Below, piece by piece: positions 46,068 to 54,786 of a DNA stretch of 64,000 nucleotides. Where the stretch lies: NCBI RefSeq assembly GCF_000702665.1, contig NZ_JNJA01000003.1, positions 186,001 through 250,000 of the forward strand, read 5' to 3'. The notes under the pieces were generated by a model. That model ran no database searches. It was given only the letters and a program-made list of their open reading frames with translations, and was not told the origin of the DNA. Positions within the stretch are counted from its first letter, which is position 1. Each line of letters opens with the position of its first letter. Made by a program: the position numbers and the translations under genes. Source of the DNA: Solidesulfovibrio alcoholivorans DSM 5433 (GTDB lineage: Bacteria > Desulfobacterota > Desulfovibrionia > Desulfovibrionales > Desulfovibrionaceae).

Positions 46068-46331
46068 TCAGGCCACCTGGGAAACGGGCTCCGCAACGGG
46101 CTGGGCGAGGCGTCCGAGCACCTTTTCCGCCAGGCCGTGCCCGATGGACATGCAGGCGCCCCGGGCGCGCAGACAGACCGGGCCGCCGCAGCCGGCCGTG
46201 ATCTCGACCACGGTGCCGGGCGTGATGCCCATGGCGCAAAGCCGGCCCCGGGCCTTGGGACAATCACACAGGGATTCGACGCGTACGCGGCTGCCGGGGG
46301 GGAAGTGGGTGAGGCTTTCGAGGGGGGCCAT
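46068..46331 (-). CDS. feoA: FeoA-domain protein, first copy
   Basis: This 87-residue FeoA protein (PPGSRVRVESLCDCPKARG, then RLCAMGITPGTVVEITAGCGGPV) includes cysteines in the first loop not usual for FeoA. The start at 46331 has AAGGAGC at good spacing, whereas longer in-frame starts would run through the Fur box. It is first of the tandem pair and directly behind the Fur-like operator, so it is expected to be repressed by iron. Confidence 0.88.
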   Translation of the reverse strand: MAPLESLTHFPPGSRVRVESLCDCPKARGRLCAMGITPGTVVEITAGCGGPVCLRARGACMSIGHGLAEKVLGRLAQPVAEPVSQVA

Positions 46332-46369
46332 GGGTCGCGCTCCTTGCATGGCCTTTGTTCTAGGCATGT

Positions 46370-46384
46370 TGAGAATGATTGTCA
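46370..46384 (-). promoter_or_regulatory. Fur box upstream of the feoA pair
   Basis: TGAGAAT-G-ATTGTCA fits the 7-1-7 Fur consensus (TGATAAT-N-ATTATCA) with only one symmetrical change per half. It lies 39-53 bp upstream of the first feoA start. Confidence 0.75.
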
Positions 46385-46406
46385 AGCTCCCTCTCGACGA
46401 GAAGCC

Positions 46407-47096
46407 CTACCCGTTCCCCGTGCGCTTGAGCGCGAACACGAGCACCAGGGACACCGCGGCCAGGAGCGCGGACAGGATGCCCGCGCGCAGGAAATCACCC
46501 GTAAAGACGGAGTTGTAGATCTCGAGCGACACCGTATTCGTGCGCCCGATGATATCGCCGCCCAGGAGCAGGCTGACGCCCACTTCGCCAAGCGCCCTTC
46601 CCGTGGCCAGGAACATGCCCGCGGCGATGCTCTTCTTGCAGTGGGGCAGCACCACGCGCACGAAGGTGGTCAGGGGCGACTTGCCGAGCACGGCCGAGAG
46701 TTCGACCAGGCGCATCAATTCGCCCCGCACCGCCGCCTGCACCGGCCGCACCATAAGCGGGATGCCGGCCACCACGGAGGCCAGGGCCAGTCCGGCGAAA
46801 CCGAAAACGATGTCCAGGCCGAAGAGCCGCCGGGCCAGGATGCCGAAGGGGCCGTGTCGCCCGAGCAGCAACAGCAGGAAAAACCCCACGGCCATGGGCG
46901 GCAGGACCAGCGGCAGGGAAATCAGGAAATCCAGCACGGCGAGAAACCGGCCCCGCCCCCGTCCGAGCAGGTAGCCGAGCGGCGCGCCGAGCAGGAAAAA
47001 GACAGGCACCGCCACGGCCATGACTCGAAGCGTCAGCTTGATGGAAAAGACGACGCCCGGGTCCGTGGCCGCGGCGAGAATCGATGCTCCCGGCAA
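46407..47096 (-). CDS. modB: Molybdate/tungstate ABC transporter permease
   Basis: This 229-residue permease has five to six helices and the EAA-type loop with the conserved Gly (LATGRALGEVGVSLLLGGDIIGRTNT), the ModB/TupB/CysT signature. It appears to start at TTG 47096, four nt after the modA stop; the RBS would be the GGGAT at the modA end. It is the last gene of modC-modA-modB. The 5' region is atypical, and an internal start near residue 26 cannot be excluded. Confidence 0.88.
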   Translation of the reverse strand: MPGASILAAATDPGVVFSIKLTLRVMAVAVPVFFLLGAPLGYLLGRGRGRFLAVLDFLISLPLVLPPMAVGFFLLLLLGRHGPFGILARRLFGLDIVFGFAGLALASVVAGIPLMVRPVQAAVRGELMRLVELSAVLGKSPLTTFVRVVLPHCKKSIAAGMFLATGRALGEVGVSLLLGGDIIGRTNTVSLEIYNSVFTGDFLRAGILSALLAAVSLVLVFALKRTGNG

Positions 47097-47099
47097 AGG

Positions 47100-47819
47100 C
47101 TACATCCCGTGCTTGGCGGCGATGTCCTTGGCCGGCTTGGTGTCGAGGAACGCGGCGAACTTCTTGGCCGTGGCGGCATTGGGAGCGCCGGCCAGGTTCT
47201 CGGCCACGATCTCGATGGGCGCGTACAGGGACGGGTCCACTTCCAGGTAGCCGCCGATCTTGTCGCCAAGGCCCATCACGTCGGTGCGGTTGACGAAACC
47301 GGCGTCGACCTCGCCGCTGACGATGTAGGTGGTGACCTGCGGCACGGTGGCGACGACCAGGAGCTTGTCCGCCACCTGCTTGGCCAGACCGGATTTCTCC
47401 AGGAACTGGCTGGCGGCCTTGCCGTAAATGGCTTTCTGCGGATCGGGCATGGCCAGGCGTTTGACCTCGGGCTTGGCCACGTCGGTTGCGGCGGCGAGCT
47501 TTTTGCCTTTGGGCCAGGCCACGACCAGGATGCCCTTGCCGATGGGGGAGACGCCGCTGCAGGACAGGCCCGCGCCTTCGAGGAAGCCCTTTTCGCCGAC
47601 GATCACGTCGATGACCCCGCCGGCCTTGGCCTGGGTCGTCACTTGGCCCATGTTGCCGAAGGAGAGTTCGGGCTTGATGCCGCTTTCTTTTTCAAAGGCC
47701 GTCGCCAGGTCGGTGACGAGCTTTTTGTAGCCCGCGCCGGCGGCCACGACCAGGTTTTCGGCCAGGGCGCTACCGGTCAGGCACAGCACGAGAGTGAGCG
47801 TCAGGATGATGCGTCGCAT
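47100..47819 (-). CDS. modA: Periplasmic molybdate/tungstate-binding protein (ModA-like)
   Basis: This 239-residue protein has a signal peptide (about 1-20, ALA-E) and a type II solute-binding fold (NLVVAAGAGYKKLVTDLATAF, VIVGEKGFLEGAGL, VDAGFVNRTDV). It resembles the ModA branch that carries VVAAGAG rather than the classical FAAASL. Its start codon overlaps the end of modC by 19 nt and AAGGAGG gives a strong RBS. It supplies the ABC transporter encoded by its neighbours. A second, classical ModA is at 52.6 kb. Confidence 0.88.
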   Translation of the reverse strand: MRRIILTLTLVLCLTGSALAENLVVAAGAGYKKLVTDLATAFEKESGIKPELSFGNMGQVTTQAKAGGVIDVIVGEKGFLEGAGLSCSGVSPIGKGILVVAWPKGKKLAAATDVAKPEVKRLAMPDPQKAIYGKAASQFLEKSGLAKQVADKLLVVATVPQVTTYIVSGEVDAGFVNRTDVMGLGDKIGGYLEVDPSLYAPIEIVAENLAGAPNAATAKKFAAFLDTKPAKDIAAKHGM

Positions 47820-48601
47820 GGGCGTTCCTCCTTGAGGGCGGGTTTCGGGGAGTGGAGCACCGGGCGACGGCCGTCGTCCGTCGCCGCGGCCAGGACGGCC
47901 GGCGGCGCATCATCGAAACGGGCGAGCAGGGCCGCGCGCTCCTCGCGATAGAGCGCAAGCTGGCGGCCGAACCAATCCCGGTCGATCCTCCCCCGGTTGA
48001 TGGTCACGACCGCGTCGCCAAGAAGCGCTGCCTCGGCCAGGTCGTGGGTCACGTGCACGATGGGAATGGCGAAGCGCTCGCGCACGGCGAGGAGCTCGCC
48101 GCGAAGGGAGGCGCGCGTGGCGGCGTCCAGGGCGGAAAAGGGCTCGTCGAGCAAAAGCGCCTTGGGCCTTCGCGCCAGGGCCTGGCACAAGGCCCCGCGC
48201 TGCCTCTCGCCGCCGGACATGGCCCCGGGCCGGCTGCCGGCCAGGTGGGCGATGCCGAAGAGTTCGAGGAGATGCGCGCCAAAGGCCGCATCCGCCGTGG
48301 CGTAGGCCACGTTTTGCGCAAGGGTCATGTGCGGGAAAAGCGAATATTCCTGGAAGACGAGCCCTACCCCGCGCCGCCTGGCGCATACGCGCGCGCCGGA
48401 CGCGGTGTCGCGCCAGACCTCGTCGCCCAGGGCGATGCGGCCGGTGTCGGGGTCGTCCAGGCCCGCCAGCATGCGCAGCACCGTGGTCTTGCCCGAGCCC
48501 GACGGCCCGGTCACGGCCAGGAGCTTGCCGGCCGGACAGGAAAACTCCACGTCCAGGGTGAAATGAGGGAGTTTTTTTTTCAGGCGAACCGCAAGGGTCA
48601 T
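47801..48601 (-). CDS. modC: Molybdate/tungstate ABC transporter ATPase
   Basis: This 266-residue ATPase has Walker A GPSGSGKT, signature MSGGERQR, Walker B LLLDEPFSALD and VTHDL. The typical C-terminal TOBE/Mop domain of E. coli ModC is absent; the remaining tail (about 40 residues) is low in structure. Oxyanion sensing may be done by TunR and the free Mop protein instead. The start overlaps the hydrolase stop by 4 nt (ATGA), so the hydrolase leads the operon. Confidence 0.88.
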   Translation of the reverse strand: MTLAVRLKKKLPHFTLDVEFSCPAGKLLAVTGPSGSGKTTVLRMLAGLDDPDTGRIALGDEVWRDTASGARVCARRRGVGLVFQEYSLFPHMTLAQNVAYATADAAFGAHLLELFGIAHLAGSRPGAMSGGERQRGALCQALARRPKALLLDEPFSALDAATRASLRGELLAVRERFAIPIVHVTHDLAEAALLGDAVVTINRGRIDRDWFGRQLALYREERAALLARFDDAPPAVLAAATDDGRRPVLHSPKPALKEERPCDASS

Positions 48602-49314
48602 GCTGCGCCCGACCCGTTTTCGGCAATGGCGGCGAGCAACCGCGCCGCATCCACCGGGACGGTGATCTGCGGGCAGTGGCCGCTTTTGAGATCGTGCATC
48701 GCAAACCCGAGCCCCTTGGCGCGTTCGGCCATGGCCACGAGCATGGGGTTGGGGTTTTCCAGGCAGCGCACGTAGTGCTTCTTCGCCGGAAAAACCAGTT
48801 CGCCTTCCGGCACGGGATCGGTGAAGGCGGCCATGGGGAAGGGGGTCAGGCGCGACATGAACCAGTCCTCGTCGGGCGCGCCGGCCACGCCGAACATGGC
48901 GGCCTGCCAGGGGGAGACCAGCCCGCCGTCCAGGCGGCGCGACTCGAGCATGGCTTTAAACGGCTCGCCGCCAAGCCCGGCGAAGGACAGGCCGGGCCGC
49001 GGGATGATGCCCTCGAGGTAGACCGTGGCCGCCACGCGGGGCGCAAGTCGCGGCATGGCCGCCGCGCACACGATGCCCGAATAGCTGTGGGCCACGAGGA
49101 TGACATCCCACAGGTCGAACAGGTCCAGATAGGCGGCCAGTTCGTCCACATACACGGAAAGTCCGAGTTCCTTGACGCGCACCGTGCAGTGGTGTCCGCA
49201 GCCCGAGAACGTGGGCGCATGGACCGTGTGCCCCAGGGTGGCAAGGGCTCCCGCCATGTTCCTGAACACCCAGCCGCCCTGGAATGCGCCGTGTACGCAA
49301 ACGAATGTGGCCAT
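48598..49314 (-). CDS. Alpha/beta hydrolase at the head of the mod operon
   Basis: This 238-residue protein has the alpha/beta-hydrolase start FVCVHGAFQGGWVF, the elbow AHSYSGIV (Ser nucleophile) and a late HDLKSGHCPQ with the catalytic His. Length and motifs resemble the salicylate-binding SABP2/EST family. GGAGG precedes ATG 49314. It overlaps modC by 4 nt and is divergent from tunR across a 275-bp region with two operator-like sites, so it is likely co-regulated with modCAB. Why a hydrolase sits there is unclear. Confidence 0.85.
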   Translation of the reverse strand: MATFVCVHGAFQGGWVFRNMAGALATLGHTVHAPTFSGCGHHCTVRVKELGLSVYVDELAAYLDLFDLWDVILVAHSYSGIVCAAAMPRLAPRVAATVYLEGIIPRPGLSFAGLGGEPFKAMLESRRLDGGLVSPWQAAMFGVAGAPDEDWFMSRLTPFPMAAFTDPVPEGELVFPAKKHYVRCLENPNPMLVAMAERAKGLGFAMHDLKSGHCPQITVPVDAARLLAAIAENGSGAA

Positions 49315-49434
49315 ACACCGTCCTCCCCGGCACGCGTCTCCCCCGGCAGGCCGAAGGGGCGCGTTGCGCTGCAAACCTTGCCGCGCCGGCATGAGAAACC
49401 CGGCGCAAGACAGACTTTTCGACGCTACTCACAA

Positions 49435-49460
49435 TCACGCATATTCATATTTGCGTGACA
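49435..49460. promoter_or_regulatory. Putative TunR operator, site 1
   Basis: TCACGCA-N10-TGCGTGA is a perfect inverted repeat with an AT-rich spacer, followed by CA. It lies in the hydrolase/tunR intergenic region. Site 2 (49511) and the mop site (58025) share its core GCGTGACA. Confidence 0.65.
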
Positions 49461-49510
49461 TTCAATATACCGCTCAAGACATACCGTAATTACGTCATGA
49501 AAGACAACAG

Positions 49511-49536
49511 TGTCACGCCAGAGATACTATTCGTGA
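49511..49536 (-). promoter_or_regulatory. Putative TunR operator, site 2
   Basis: On the minus strand it reads TCACGAATA...GCGTGACA, matching site 1 at 17 of 26 positions and keeping the inverted halves. It lies 54 bp upstream of the tunR start. Confidence 0.6.
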
Positions 49537-49589
49537 TATCCCATTTATATTCTTTACAACACAACAGCATTTCGCTACTGACTCGTATC

Positions 49590-50771
49590 ATGAGTGCTTC
49601 CGAAGACAATCTCCTGGACAGGATAGCCCGTCTCGACGCTCCTTCGCTGGAGCGCCTGCTCGAACATGCCGAAGCGCTGCTGTCCCAGAAAGGCGACAGG
49701 CCGTTGCGGCGGCACCATCCGGGCATGGGCCCGTGCCAGGCGGCGATGTTCAAGGTACCCCACGAAATCCGCCACCTGGACACGGAACAGATCGAACGCC
49801 TCACCGCCGCTTTCGACGGCTGGCGCGATGCGGCGCGCACCTCGCCCATCCGGCGGGCCAGGGAGCGCATGCGCCTGGTCTACCTGATGTTGCGCCACAG
49901 CGGCGGCAAGCTCGGGGAGGTGCTCTCGCTCAACGAAAACACCGACATCGACATGGGGCAGTCCATGGTGACCCTCGGCGGAGGCAAGCCGGAAGAGACG
50001 GCCCGCAAGGTCATCGTGCCCAAGCCCTTTCTGGAGGAAGTGCGCCGATTCGCGGCCAGCCCCGCCAACAGGCACATGCGCGGCGAGCTGTTCCGGCTCG
50101 ATCCCGGCTTCGTGCGCCGCAAGCTCTACGAACAGGCCGTCAAGGCCGGCCTGCCGCCCGGTCGCGTCAGCCCGACGTCGCTGCGCCACTCCCGGGCCGT
50201 GGAACTGCTGCGCGGCGGCGTGCCCCTGCCCGTGGTGCAGGTCATGCTCGGCCACTCGAGCCTGGTGCTCACTTCCATCTATTGCTCCTTTTCCGAGCAG
50301 GATTGCCAGCGCATCCTCAACCACTGCGTCATCAAGGAGAGTCGTGTGAAAACCAGCGCCCGCAACACCTTCTTCGGCACCGTCAGCAGCGTGCGCAAAA
50401 GTCCCCTGCTCACGGAAATTTCCCTTGCGGTCCAAAACGGCTTCGAGGTCGTGGCCGTCATCACCAACGAGAGCTTCGAGCGCCTGGGGCTCACCGAAGG
50501 CGGCCAGGTCACGGCCCTGGTCAAGGCGCCCTGGGTGCTGCTCGGCAAGGACGAGCACAAGGCCCGCACCAGCGCCCGCAACTGCTTTCCCGGCAGGGTC
50601 ACGGGCATCCGCGGCGACGGCGTGGCCGTCGAGATCATGGGCATGCTCGACGGCGGCACGCCCATGTGCGCGCTGATCACCGCCGAATCCGTGGAATCGC
50701 TCGACATCAAGGAAGGCGACATCGTCTGGTTTTTCTTCAAGGCCTTCAGCGTGATCATCAGCACCGACTAA
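49590..50771 (+). CDS. tunR: TunR-type tungstate/molybdate-responsive regulator (integrase-like DNA-binding domain plus two Mop/TOBE domains)
   Basis: This 393-residue protein has a tyrosine-recombinase-like region (about 50-245) and two Mop/TOBE domains (about 255-320, KTSARNTFFGTVSSV; about 325-393, RTSARNCFPGRVTGI) that bind oxyanions. In the recombinase part the box-I Arg is K107 and the box-II His is T196, while R199, H222 and Y231 remain, so strand exchange is unlikely and DNA binding is the probable role. This design matches TunR of sulfate reducers. The start at 49590 is chosen because the upstream in-frame stretch is AT-rich and holds an operator-like site. No RBS is evident. Confidence 0.85.
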   Translation: MSASEDNLLDRIARLDAPSLERLLEHAEALLSQKGDRPLRRHHPGMGPCQAAMFKVPHEIRHLDTEQIERLTAAFDGWRDAARTSPIRRARERMRLVYLMLRHSGGKLGEVLSLNENTDIDMGQSMVTLGGGKPEETARKVIVPKPFLEEVRRFAASPANRHMRGELFRLDPGFVRRKLYEQAVKAGLPPGRVSPTSLRHSRAVELLRGGVPLPVVQVMLGHSSLVLTSIYCSFSEQDCQRILNHCVIKESRVKTSARNTFFGTVSSVRKSPLLTEISLAVQNGFEVVAVITNESFERLGLTEGGQVTALVKAPWVLLGKDEHKARTSARNCFPGRVTGIRGDGVAVEIMGMLDGGTPMCALITAESVESLDIKEGDIVWFFFKAFSVIISTD

Positions 50772-50854
50772 CGGCCCACTTCGCGAGGCCCGCGCGGTCG
50801 GTGCGGGCCCCCTCCCCTGCGACTGCCATGTCCGCTCGCCTGGGCGGCAAAACG

Positions 50855-50897
50855 CCGCGGGCCCGGCCAGGAATTCCTGGCCGGGCCCGCGGTTTTT
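50855..50897 (+). terminator. Strong terminator of tunR
   Basis: A perfect 38-nt palindrome (CCGCGGGCCCGG...CCGGGCCCGCGG) centred on GAATTC is followed by TTTTT, about 85 nt after the tunR stop. Confidence 0.88.
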
Positions 50898-50940
50898 ACG
50901 ATGCCTGCTTTGCGACGATCCCTCGCAAGGCTCTGCCGTC

Positions 50941-50995
50941 CCCCCTTTCGGGAGGTCCGGGAGGGGCAGTTGCCCCTCCTGGCCGCCGGAGGCAT
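50941..50995 (-). repeat. Dispersed repeat, variant 1, downstream of trpB2
   Basis: On the minus strand it reads ATGCCTCCGGCGGCC, AGGAGGGGCAACTGCCCCTCC, CGGACCTCCCG. The stem loop centre is changed to AACT. It lies 12 nt after the trpB2 stop and behind the purine-rich GAATGAAGAATGAGAAG. Confidence 0.85.
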
Positions 50996-51006
50996 CTTCT
51001 CATTCT

Positions 51007-52350
51007 TCATTCAACATTCGGGCAATCCTTGAGGGCCTCGGTGATGCTGGCTTCGGGGTAGGCGAAGTCCGTGAGCTTGCCCTGGAAGAAGGCATCGTAG
51101 GAGGCGAGGTCGAGCAGGCCGTGGCCGGAATACAAAAAGACCACGTTCTCGCCGGGCTTGGCCTGCTTGGCCGTTTCGATGGCCCCCTTGATGGCGTGGG
51201 AGGTTTCCGGCGCGGGCAGGAAGCCCTCGGTACGCAGGAACAGCCGCGCCGCGTCGAAGCACTCGGTCTGGAAGTAGGCCGTGGCGTCGATGATGCCCTC
51301 GTTGGCCAAGTTGCACACGATGGGCGCGCCGCCGTGGTAGCGCAGGCCGCCGGCGTGGATGGGCGCGGGCATGAAGGCGTGACCCAGGGTGTGCATCTTG
51401 AGCAGCGGCGTGAGCTTGGCCACGTCGCCGTAGTCGTAGCGAAACTGGCCGCGCGTGAGCGTGGGGCAGGCCTTGGGCTCCACGGCGATGAAGCGGATGT
51501 TTTCCCCGGCGAGCTTTCGCGGCAGAAACGGCAGCACGAGCCCGGCGAAGTTGCTGCCCCCGCCGACGCAGCCGACGAGGTAGTCGGGCTTTTCGCCTAT
51601 CATGGCCAGCTGCTTTTCCACTTCGAGGCCGATGATGGTCTGGTGGTGCAACACGTGGTTGAGCACGCTGCCGAGCGCGTACTTGGTGTCGTCGTGGGTG
51701 GCGGCGTCCTCCACGGCCTCGGAGATGGCGAGCCCCAGGGAGCCGGCGCAGTCGGGATCGGAAGCGAGCATGGCCCGGCCGGTCTGCGTGTTCTCCGAGG
51801 GCGAGGGGAAGATCTCGCCGCCGTAGGCGTTGATGAGGATGCGGCGGTAGGGCTTCTGGTTGTAGCTCACCTTGACCATGTAGACGGTGCAGTCGAGGCC
51901 GAGCTGGGAGCAGGCGAAGGACAGGGCCGTGCCCCACTGCCCCGCGCCGGTTTCGGTCGCGATGCGGCGCACGCCTTCCTGCTTGTTGTAGTAGGCCTGC
52001 GGGATGGCGGTGTTGGGCTTGTGCGAGCCTGCCGGGGAGACGGACTCGTTTTTATAGAAGATCTTGCACTTGACGCCGAGTGCCTGCTCGAGCTTGCGCG
52101 CCCGCACCAGGGGCGTGGGGCGAAAGAGCCGATAGATGTCGAGGACGGGCTCGGGGATGTCGAGCCAGCGCACGGGCGAGAGTTCCTGCTCGATGACGGC
52201 CTTGGGAAAAATGACCTCGAGCTGCTCCGGGGAGACGGGCTTCTGGGTCTGGGGATCGAGCGGCGGGGCCAGGGGGGTCGGCAGGTCGGGCAGGGCGTTG
52301 TACCACTGCCGGGGCATCTCCGATTCGGGCAGGTTGATGCGGCACTCCAT
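51007..52350 (-). CDS. trpB: Tryptophan synthase beta chain, TrpB2 type
   Basis: This 447-residue PLP enzyme condenses serine with indole to tryptophan. The PLP Lys is K111 in GSHKPNTA, and [11 protein letters not shown] and [11 protein letters not shown] are the catalytic and phosphate loops. The TrpB2 subclass is recognised by its length and by the N-terminal region with RPTPL. It usually works without a TrpA partner. GGAGAACCGC precedes the ATG. No other trp gene is nearby. Confidence 0.95.
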   Translation of the reverse strand: MECRINLPESEMPRQWYNALPDLPTPLAPPLDPQTQKPVSPEQLEVIFPKAVIEQELSPVRWLDIPEPVLDIYRLFRPTPLVRARKLEQALGVKCKIFYKNESVSPAGSHKPNTAIPQAYYNKQEGVRRIATETGAGQWGTALSFACSQLGLDCTVYMVKVSYNQKPYRRILINAYGGEIFPSPSENTQTGRAMLASDPDCAGSLGLAISEAVEDAATHDDTKYALGSVLNHVLHHQTIIGLEVEKQLAMIGEKPDYLVGCVGGGSNFAGLVLPFLPRKLAGENIRFIAVEPKACPTLTRGQFRYDYGDVAKLTPLLKMHTLGHAFMPAPIHAGGLRYHGGAPIVCNLANEGIIDATAYFQTECFDAARLFLRTEGFLPAPETSHAIKGAIETAKQAKPGENVVFLYSGHGLLDLASYDAFFQGKLTDFAYPEASITEALKDCPNVE

Positions 52351-52556
52351 GCGGTTCTCCGAAAGCGTTGTATTTTTTCCGGGACACGAGACAGCCCGGG
52401 AAAGTGGACCATCCTCGCGCCGACAGCGGACGATGCGCTGGCCTTACATCCCCGGGCGCTTTTTCACAACCCGGACCGCGCCGACCGGGATGGCAACCTT
52501 TGCTTTTATGCGCCGTTGCGGCTATTTTCAGCACAACCTTGCTCAAGGAACCGCTT

Positions 52557-53303
52557 ATGAAACGCTTGGCCGCCGCCTTCCTGCTCTCCCTCGCCCTGTC
52601 CGTGCCGGCCCTGGCCGGCGAAATCGCTGTTTTCGCCGCGGCGAGCCTCACCAACGCCGTGGAGGCCATGCGCGCCGCGTTCGAACGCAGCCACCCGGGC
52701 ATGCTCCTCGTGCCCTCGTTCGCCGCCTCGGGGACGCTCCTGCAGCGCATGCAAAACGGCCAGCCCTGCGACGTGTTCATAAGCGCCGACGCCGTTACCA
52801 TGGACGCGGCCGTGGACCGGCGGCGCGTCGATCCGGCCACGCGGCGCGTCGTCGCCGGCAACGCCCTGGTCCTGGCGGTTCCGGCCGGCAATCCGGCCAA
52901 CGTCACCGGGCTCGAGTCCCTCTCGCGCGGCGGCGTCCGGCACATCGGCGTCGGCAACCCCGAATCCGTGCCGGCCGGGCGCTACGCCAAACGCGCGTTG
53001 CAGAAACGGGCCATGTGGTTCGCCCTGACCTCCAAACTCGTCTACTATCCGTCCGTGCGCCACGTGCTGGCGGCGCTGGCGGCCGGAGAATGCGACGCCG
53101 GCTTCGTCTACGCCACGGACGCGGCCATCGCCGGGGACGCCGTGGCGAGCGCCGCCGTGGTGCCCACCTCCCCGCCCGTGACCTACAGCGCGGCCGTGGC
53201 GGCAGGCGCGCCCGATCCCAAGGGCGCGGCCGCCTTTCTCGACTACCTCGCCACCCCCGAGGCGCGCGCGGTGTTCGCCCGTTTCGGCTTCACCGCGCCG
53301 TAA
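52557..53303 (+). CDS. modA: Periplasmic molybdate-binding protein ModA, second copy
   Basis: This 248-residue protein is a classical ModA, with a signal peptide (about 1-20, ALA-G) and IAVFAAASLTNAVEAM, FAASGTLLQRM and CDVFISADAVTMD for oxyanion binding. AAGGAACC precedes the ATG. There is no adjacent modB or modC, so it may feed the transporter at 46-49 kb or another. The cupin gene downstream is convergent. Two different ModA proteins in one region could give different Mo/W preference. Confidence 0.9.
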   Translation: MKRLAAAFLLSLALSVPALAGEIAVFAAASLTNAVEAMRAAFERSHPGMLLVPSFAASGTLLQRMQNGQPCDVFISADAVTMDAAVDRRRVDPATRRVVAGNALVLAVPAGNPANVTGLESLSRGGVRHIGVGNPESVPAGRYAKRALQKRAMWFALTSKLVYYPSVRHVLAALAAGECDAGFVYATDAAIAGDAVASAAVVPTSPPVTYSAAVAAGAPDPKGAAAFLDYLATPEARAVFARFGFTAP

Positions 53304-53308
53304 GCGGC

Positions 53309-53659
53309 CTACAGCTCCGGGGCGAAATCGGGTACCAGGCAGATGAGCAGGAGCGGTTCGCCGCCCGTGTTCTCGATGCTGTGCTCGGCGTCGGGCGGAA
53401 TGTAGGCGACACTTCCGGGGCCGACGTCCACCCAGTCGCCGTCGCGAAGCAATCGGCCCTGGCCGCTGTGAAAAAACTGCTGGTGCTCCCACGGGTGCTT
53501 GTGGCGCGGGATGACGCCGCCGGGGGCGACCTCGATCATGCGCATGCAGAAATGGTCCGCGCCGTCGGCCTTGCCGATGAGCACGCGGCCGGTGACGCCG
53601 TGCATGGTGGCTGCGGTCAGTTCCCGGGGCAAAACGTCCTTGTAGTCGATGATCTTCAT
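53309..53659 (-). CDS. Small cupin protein
   Basis: This 116-residue beta-barrel protein has metal-binding cupin motif 1 (IPRHKHPWEHQQFFHSGQG, with three His and a Glu) and motif 2 (PPDAEHSIENTG). AAGGAG precedes ATG 53659. It is probably a metal-binding regulator or small-molecule enzyme. It ends 5 nt from modA convergently. The ligand is unknown. Confidence 0.9.
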   Translation of the reverse strand: MKIIDYKDVLPRELTAATMHGVTGRVLIGKADGADHFCMRMIEVAPGGVIPRHKHPWEHQQFFHSGQGRLLRDGDWVDVGPGSVAYIPPDAEHSIENTGGEPLLLICLVPDFAPEL

Positions 53660-53931
53660 GGCGTGTGCTCCTTTTGCGTTCGCGCCGCGCGCTACGGACA
53701 CGGCGCGGGCTTCCGGTTGATGCGGCGCACAGGCGCTTGCTTTGCCGGCCGGTTCCGCCGCTTGCGGGCGGCCAGGCGCGCAACGCGGCATCTGCCCGTG
53801 ATTGTTCACCGGTTTTCATACGGCCCCCGCCTTCCATCGTCCAGAAACCTTTCCGATTCGGCGCAACCCTTCCCTTTCAAGCAGGCTTTGGCTAGCATGG
53901 GACAACGCCTGTTTCGCGTCCGGAGTTCTTC

Positions 53932-54786
53932 ATGCCCTTCATGCGCTTTTGCACCGTCCCGGCCCTGTGTCTCGCCGTCGCTCTCGCCGCCTGCGCTCCC
54001 GCGACCAAATCCGCCCCCCCCGCGACCGGAAGAACCGCCGCCGGCAAGGCCGCGACGGACACACCCCCTTCGGGGCAGCAACAAGGTTTCCGCGTGGTCA
54101 TGGGCAAGCCGCTGCCCGGGACGACCGGCCAGGGAACACCCATCAACCGGACGCCTGCCGCGCCGCCCCAGGCGCAGCAGGTTCCCGCCCAGACCGCGCC
54201 GCCGCCCCAGGCGATGGCCGCACCCGCGCAATCCCAGGCCGCGCCGATCCCGATGCCGCCCCTGCCGGCCCAGGGGCAGGCCATACCGCCGGCCGCACCA
54301 GCGCCGTCCGATGCCGCCGCCACGGCTTCCGGCCGTCCCACCGGCTTCGGCGGGCTGAACTTCGGCGATGCGCCCCATGCCCAGCCCGGGCTTGCCGTCT
54401 ACGACGCGGAAGCCGGGGACGTGATCACCTATGTCTGGACCAAAGGCCCCACAGACATCTTCGGTGCGCCCATCCGCGAGGCGTTCTACGAATTCTACCA
54501 GAACCGCTTCTACCACGTCTGGATCAATTTCGACGGCATGGCCGCCTACAAGAAGGCCTTGGCCGGGCTCACCGGCGCCTTCGGTCCGCCGACCCAGGAA
54601 GTGCCGGAAAAGTACTACCACGCCTGGATGCTCGGCGACGTCAACATCTACTGCGCCTTCCATCCCTCGGAAAACGGCGGCGACGTCAGCTTCTTCTACC
54701 AGCCCATCTACGAGCCCATGATGGCCGCCGCGCACGCCAAGGCGGCCAAGGCGGGCAAGGCCGCGCCCAAGAGCAAAAAGCCGTGA
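53932..54786 (+). CDS. Lipoprotein with Pro/Ala-rich linker, unknown function
   Basis: This 284-residue protein has a lipobox (ALAAC, Cys about residue 21), a long Pro/Gln/Ala linker (about 25-135) and a compact C-terminal domain (about 140-270, YHVWINFDGMAAYKKALAGL). The C-terminal fold has no motif I recognise. Its stop overlaps the start of the M32 carboxypeptidase (GTGA), so the two are co-translated. The lipid anchor likely places it at the outer membrane. Confidence 0.82.
   Translation: MPFMRFCTVPALCLAVALAACAPATKSAPPATGRTAAGKAATDTPPSGQQQGFRVVMGKPLPGTTGQGTPINRTPAAPPQAQQVPAQTAPPPQAMAAPAQSQAAPIPMPPLPAQGQAIPPAAPAPSDAAATASGRPTGFGGLNFGDAPHAQPGLAVYDAEAGDVITYVWTKGPTDIFGAPIREAFYEFYQNRFYHVWINFDGMAAYKKALAGLTGAFGPPTQEVPEKYYHAWMLGDVNIYCAFHPSENGGDVSFFYQPIYEPMMAAAHAKAAKAGKAAPKSKKP

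Noticed and set aside
46370..46384. The Fur box as an operator for modB
   Set aside because: modB is transcribed away from it, with its 3' end facing the site; only feoA starts there.
49497..49589. A longer N-terminus for TunR starting at ATG 49497
   Set aside because: The extra stretch is AT-rich, unlike the rest of the gene, has no RBS and contains an operator-like site.
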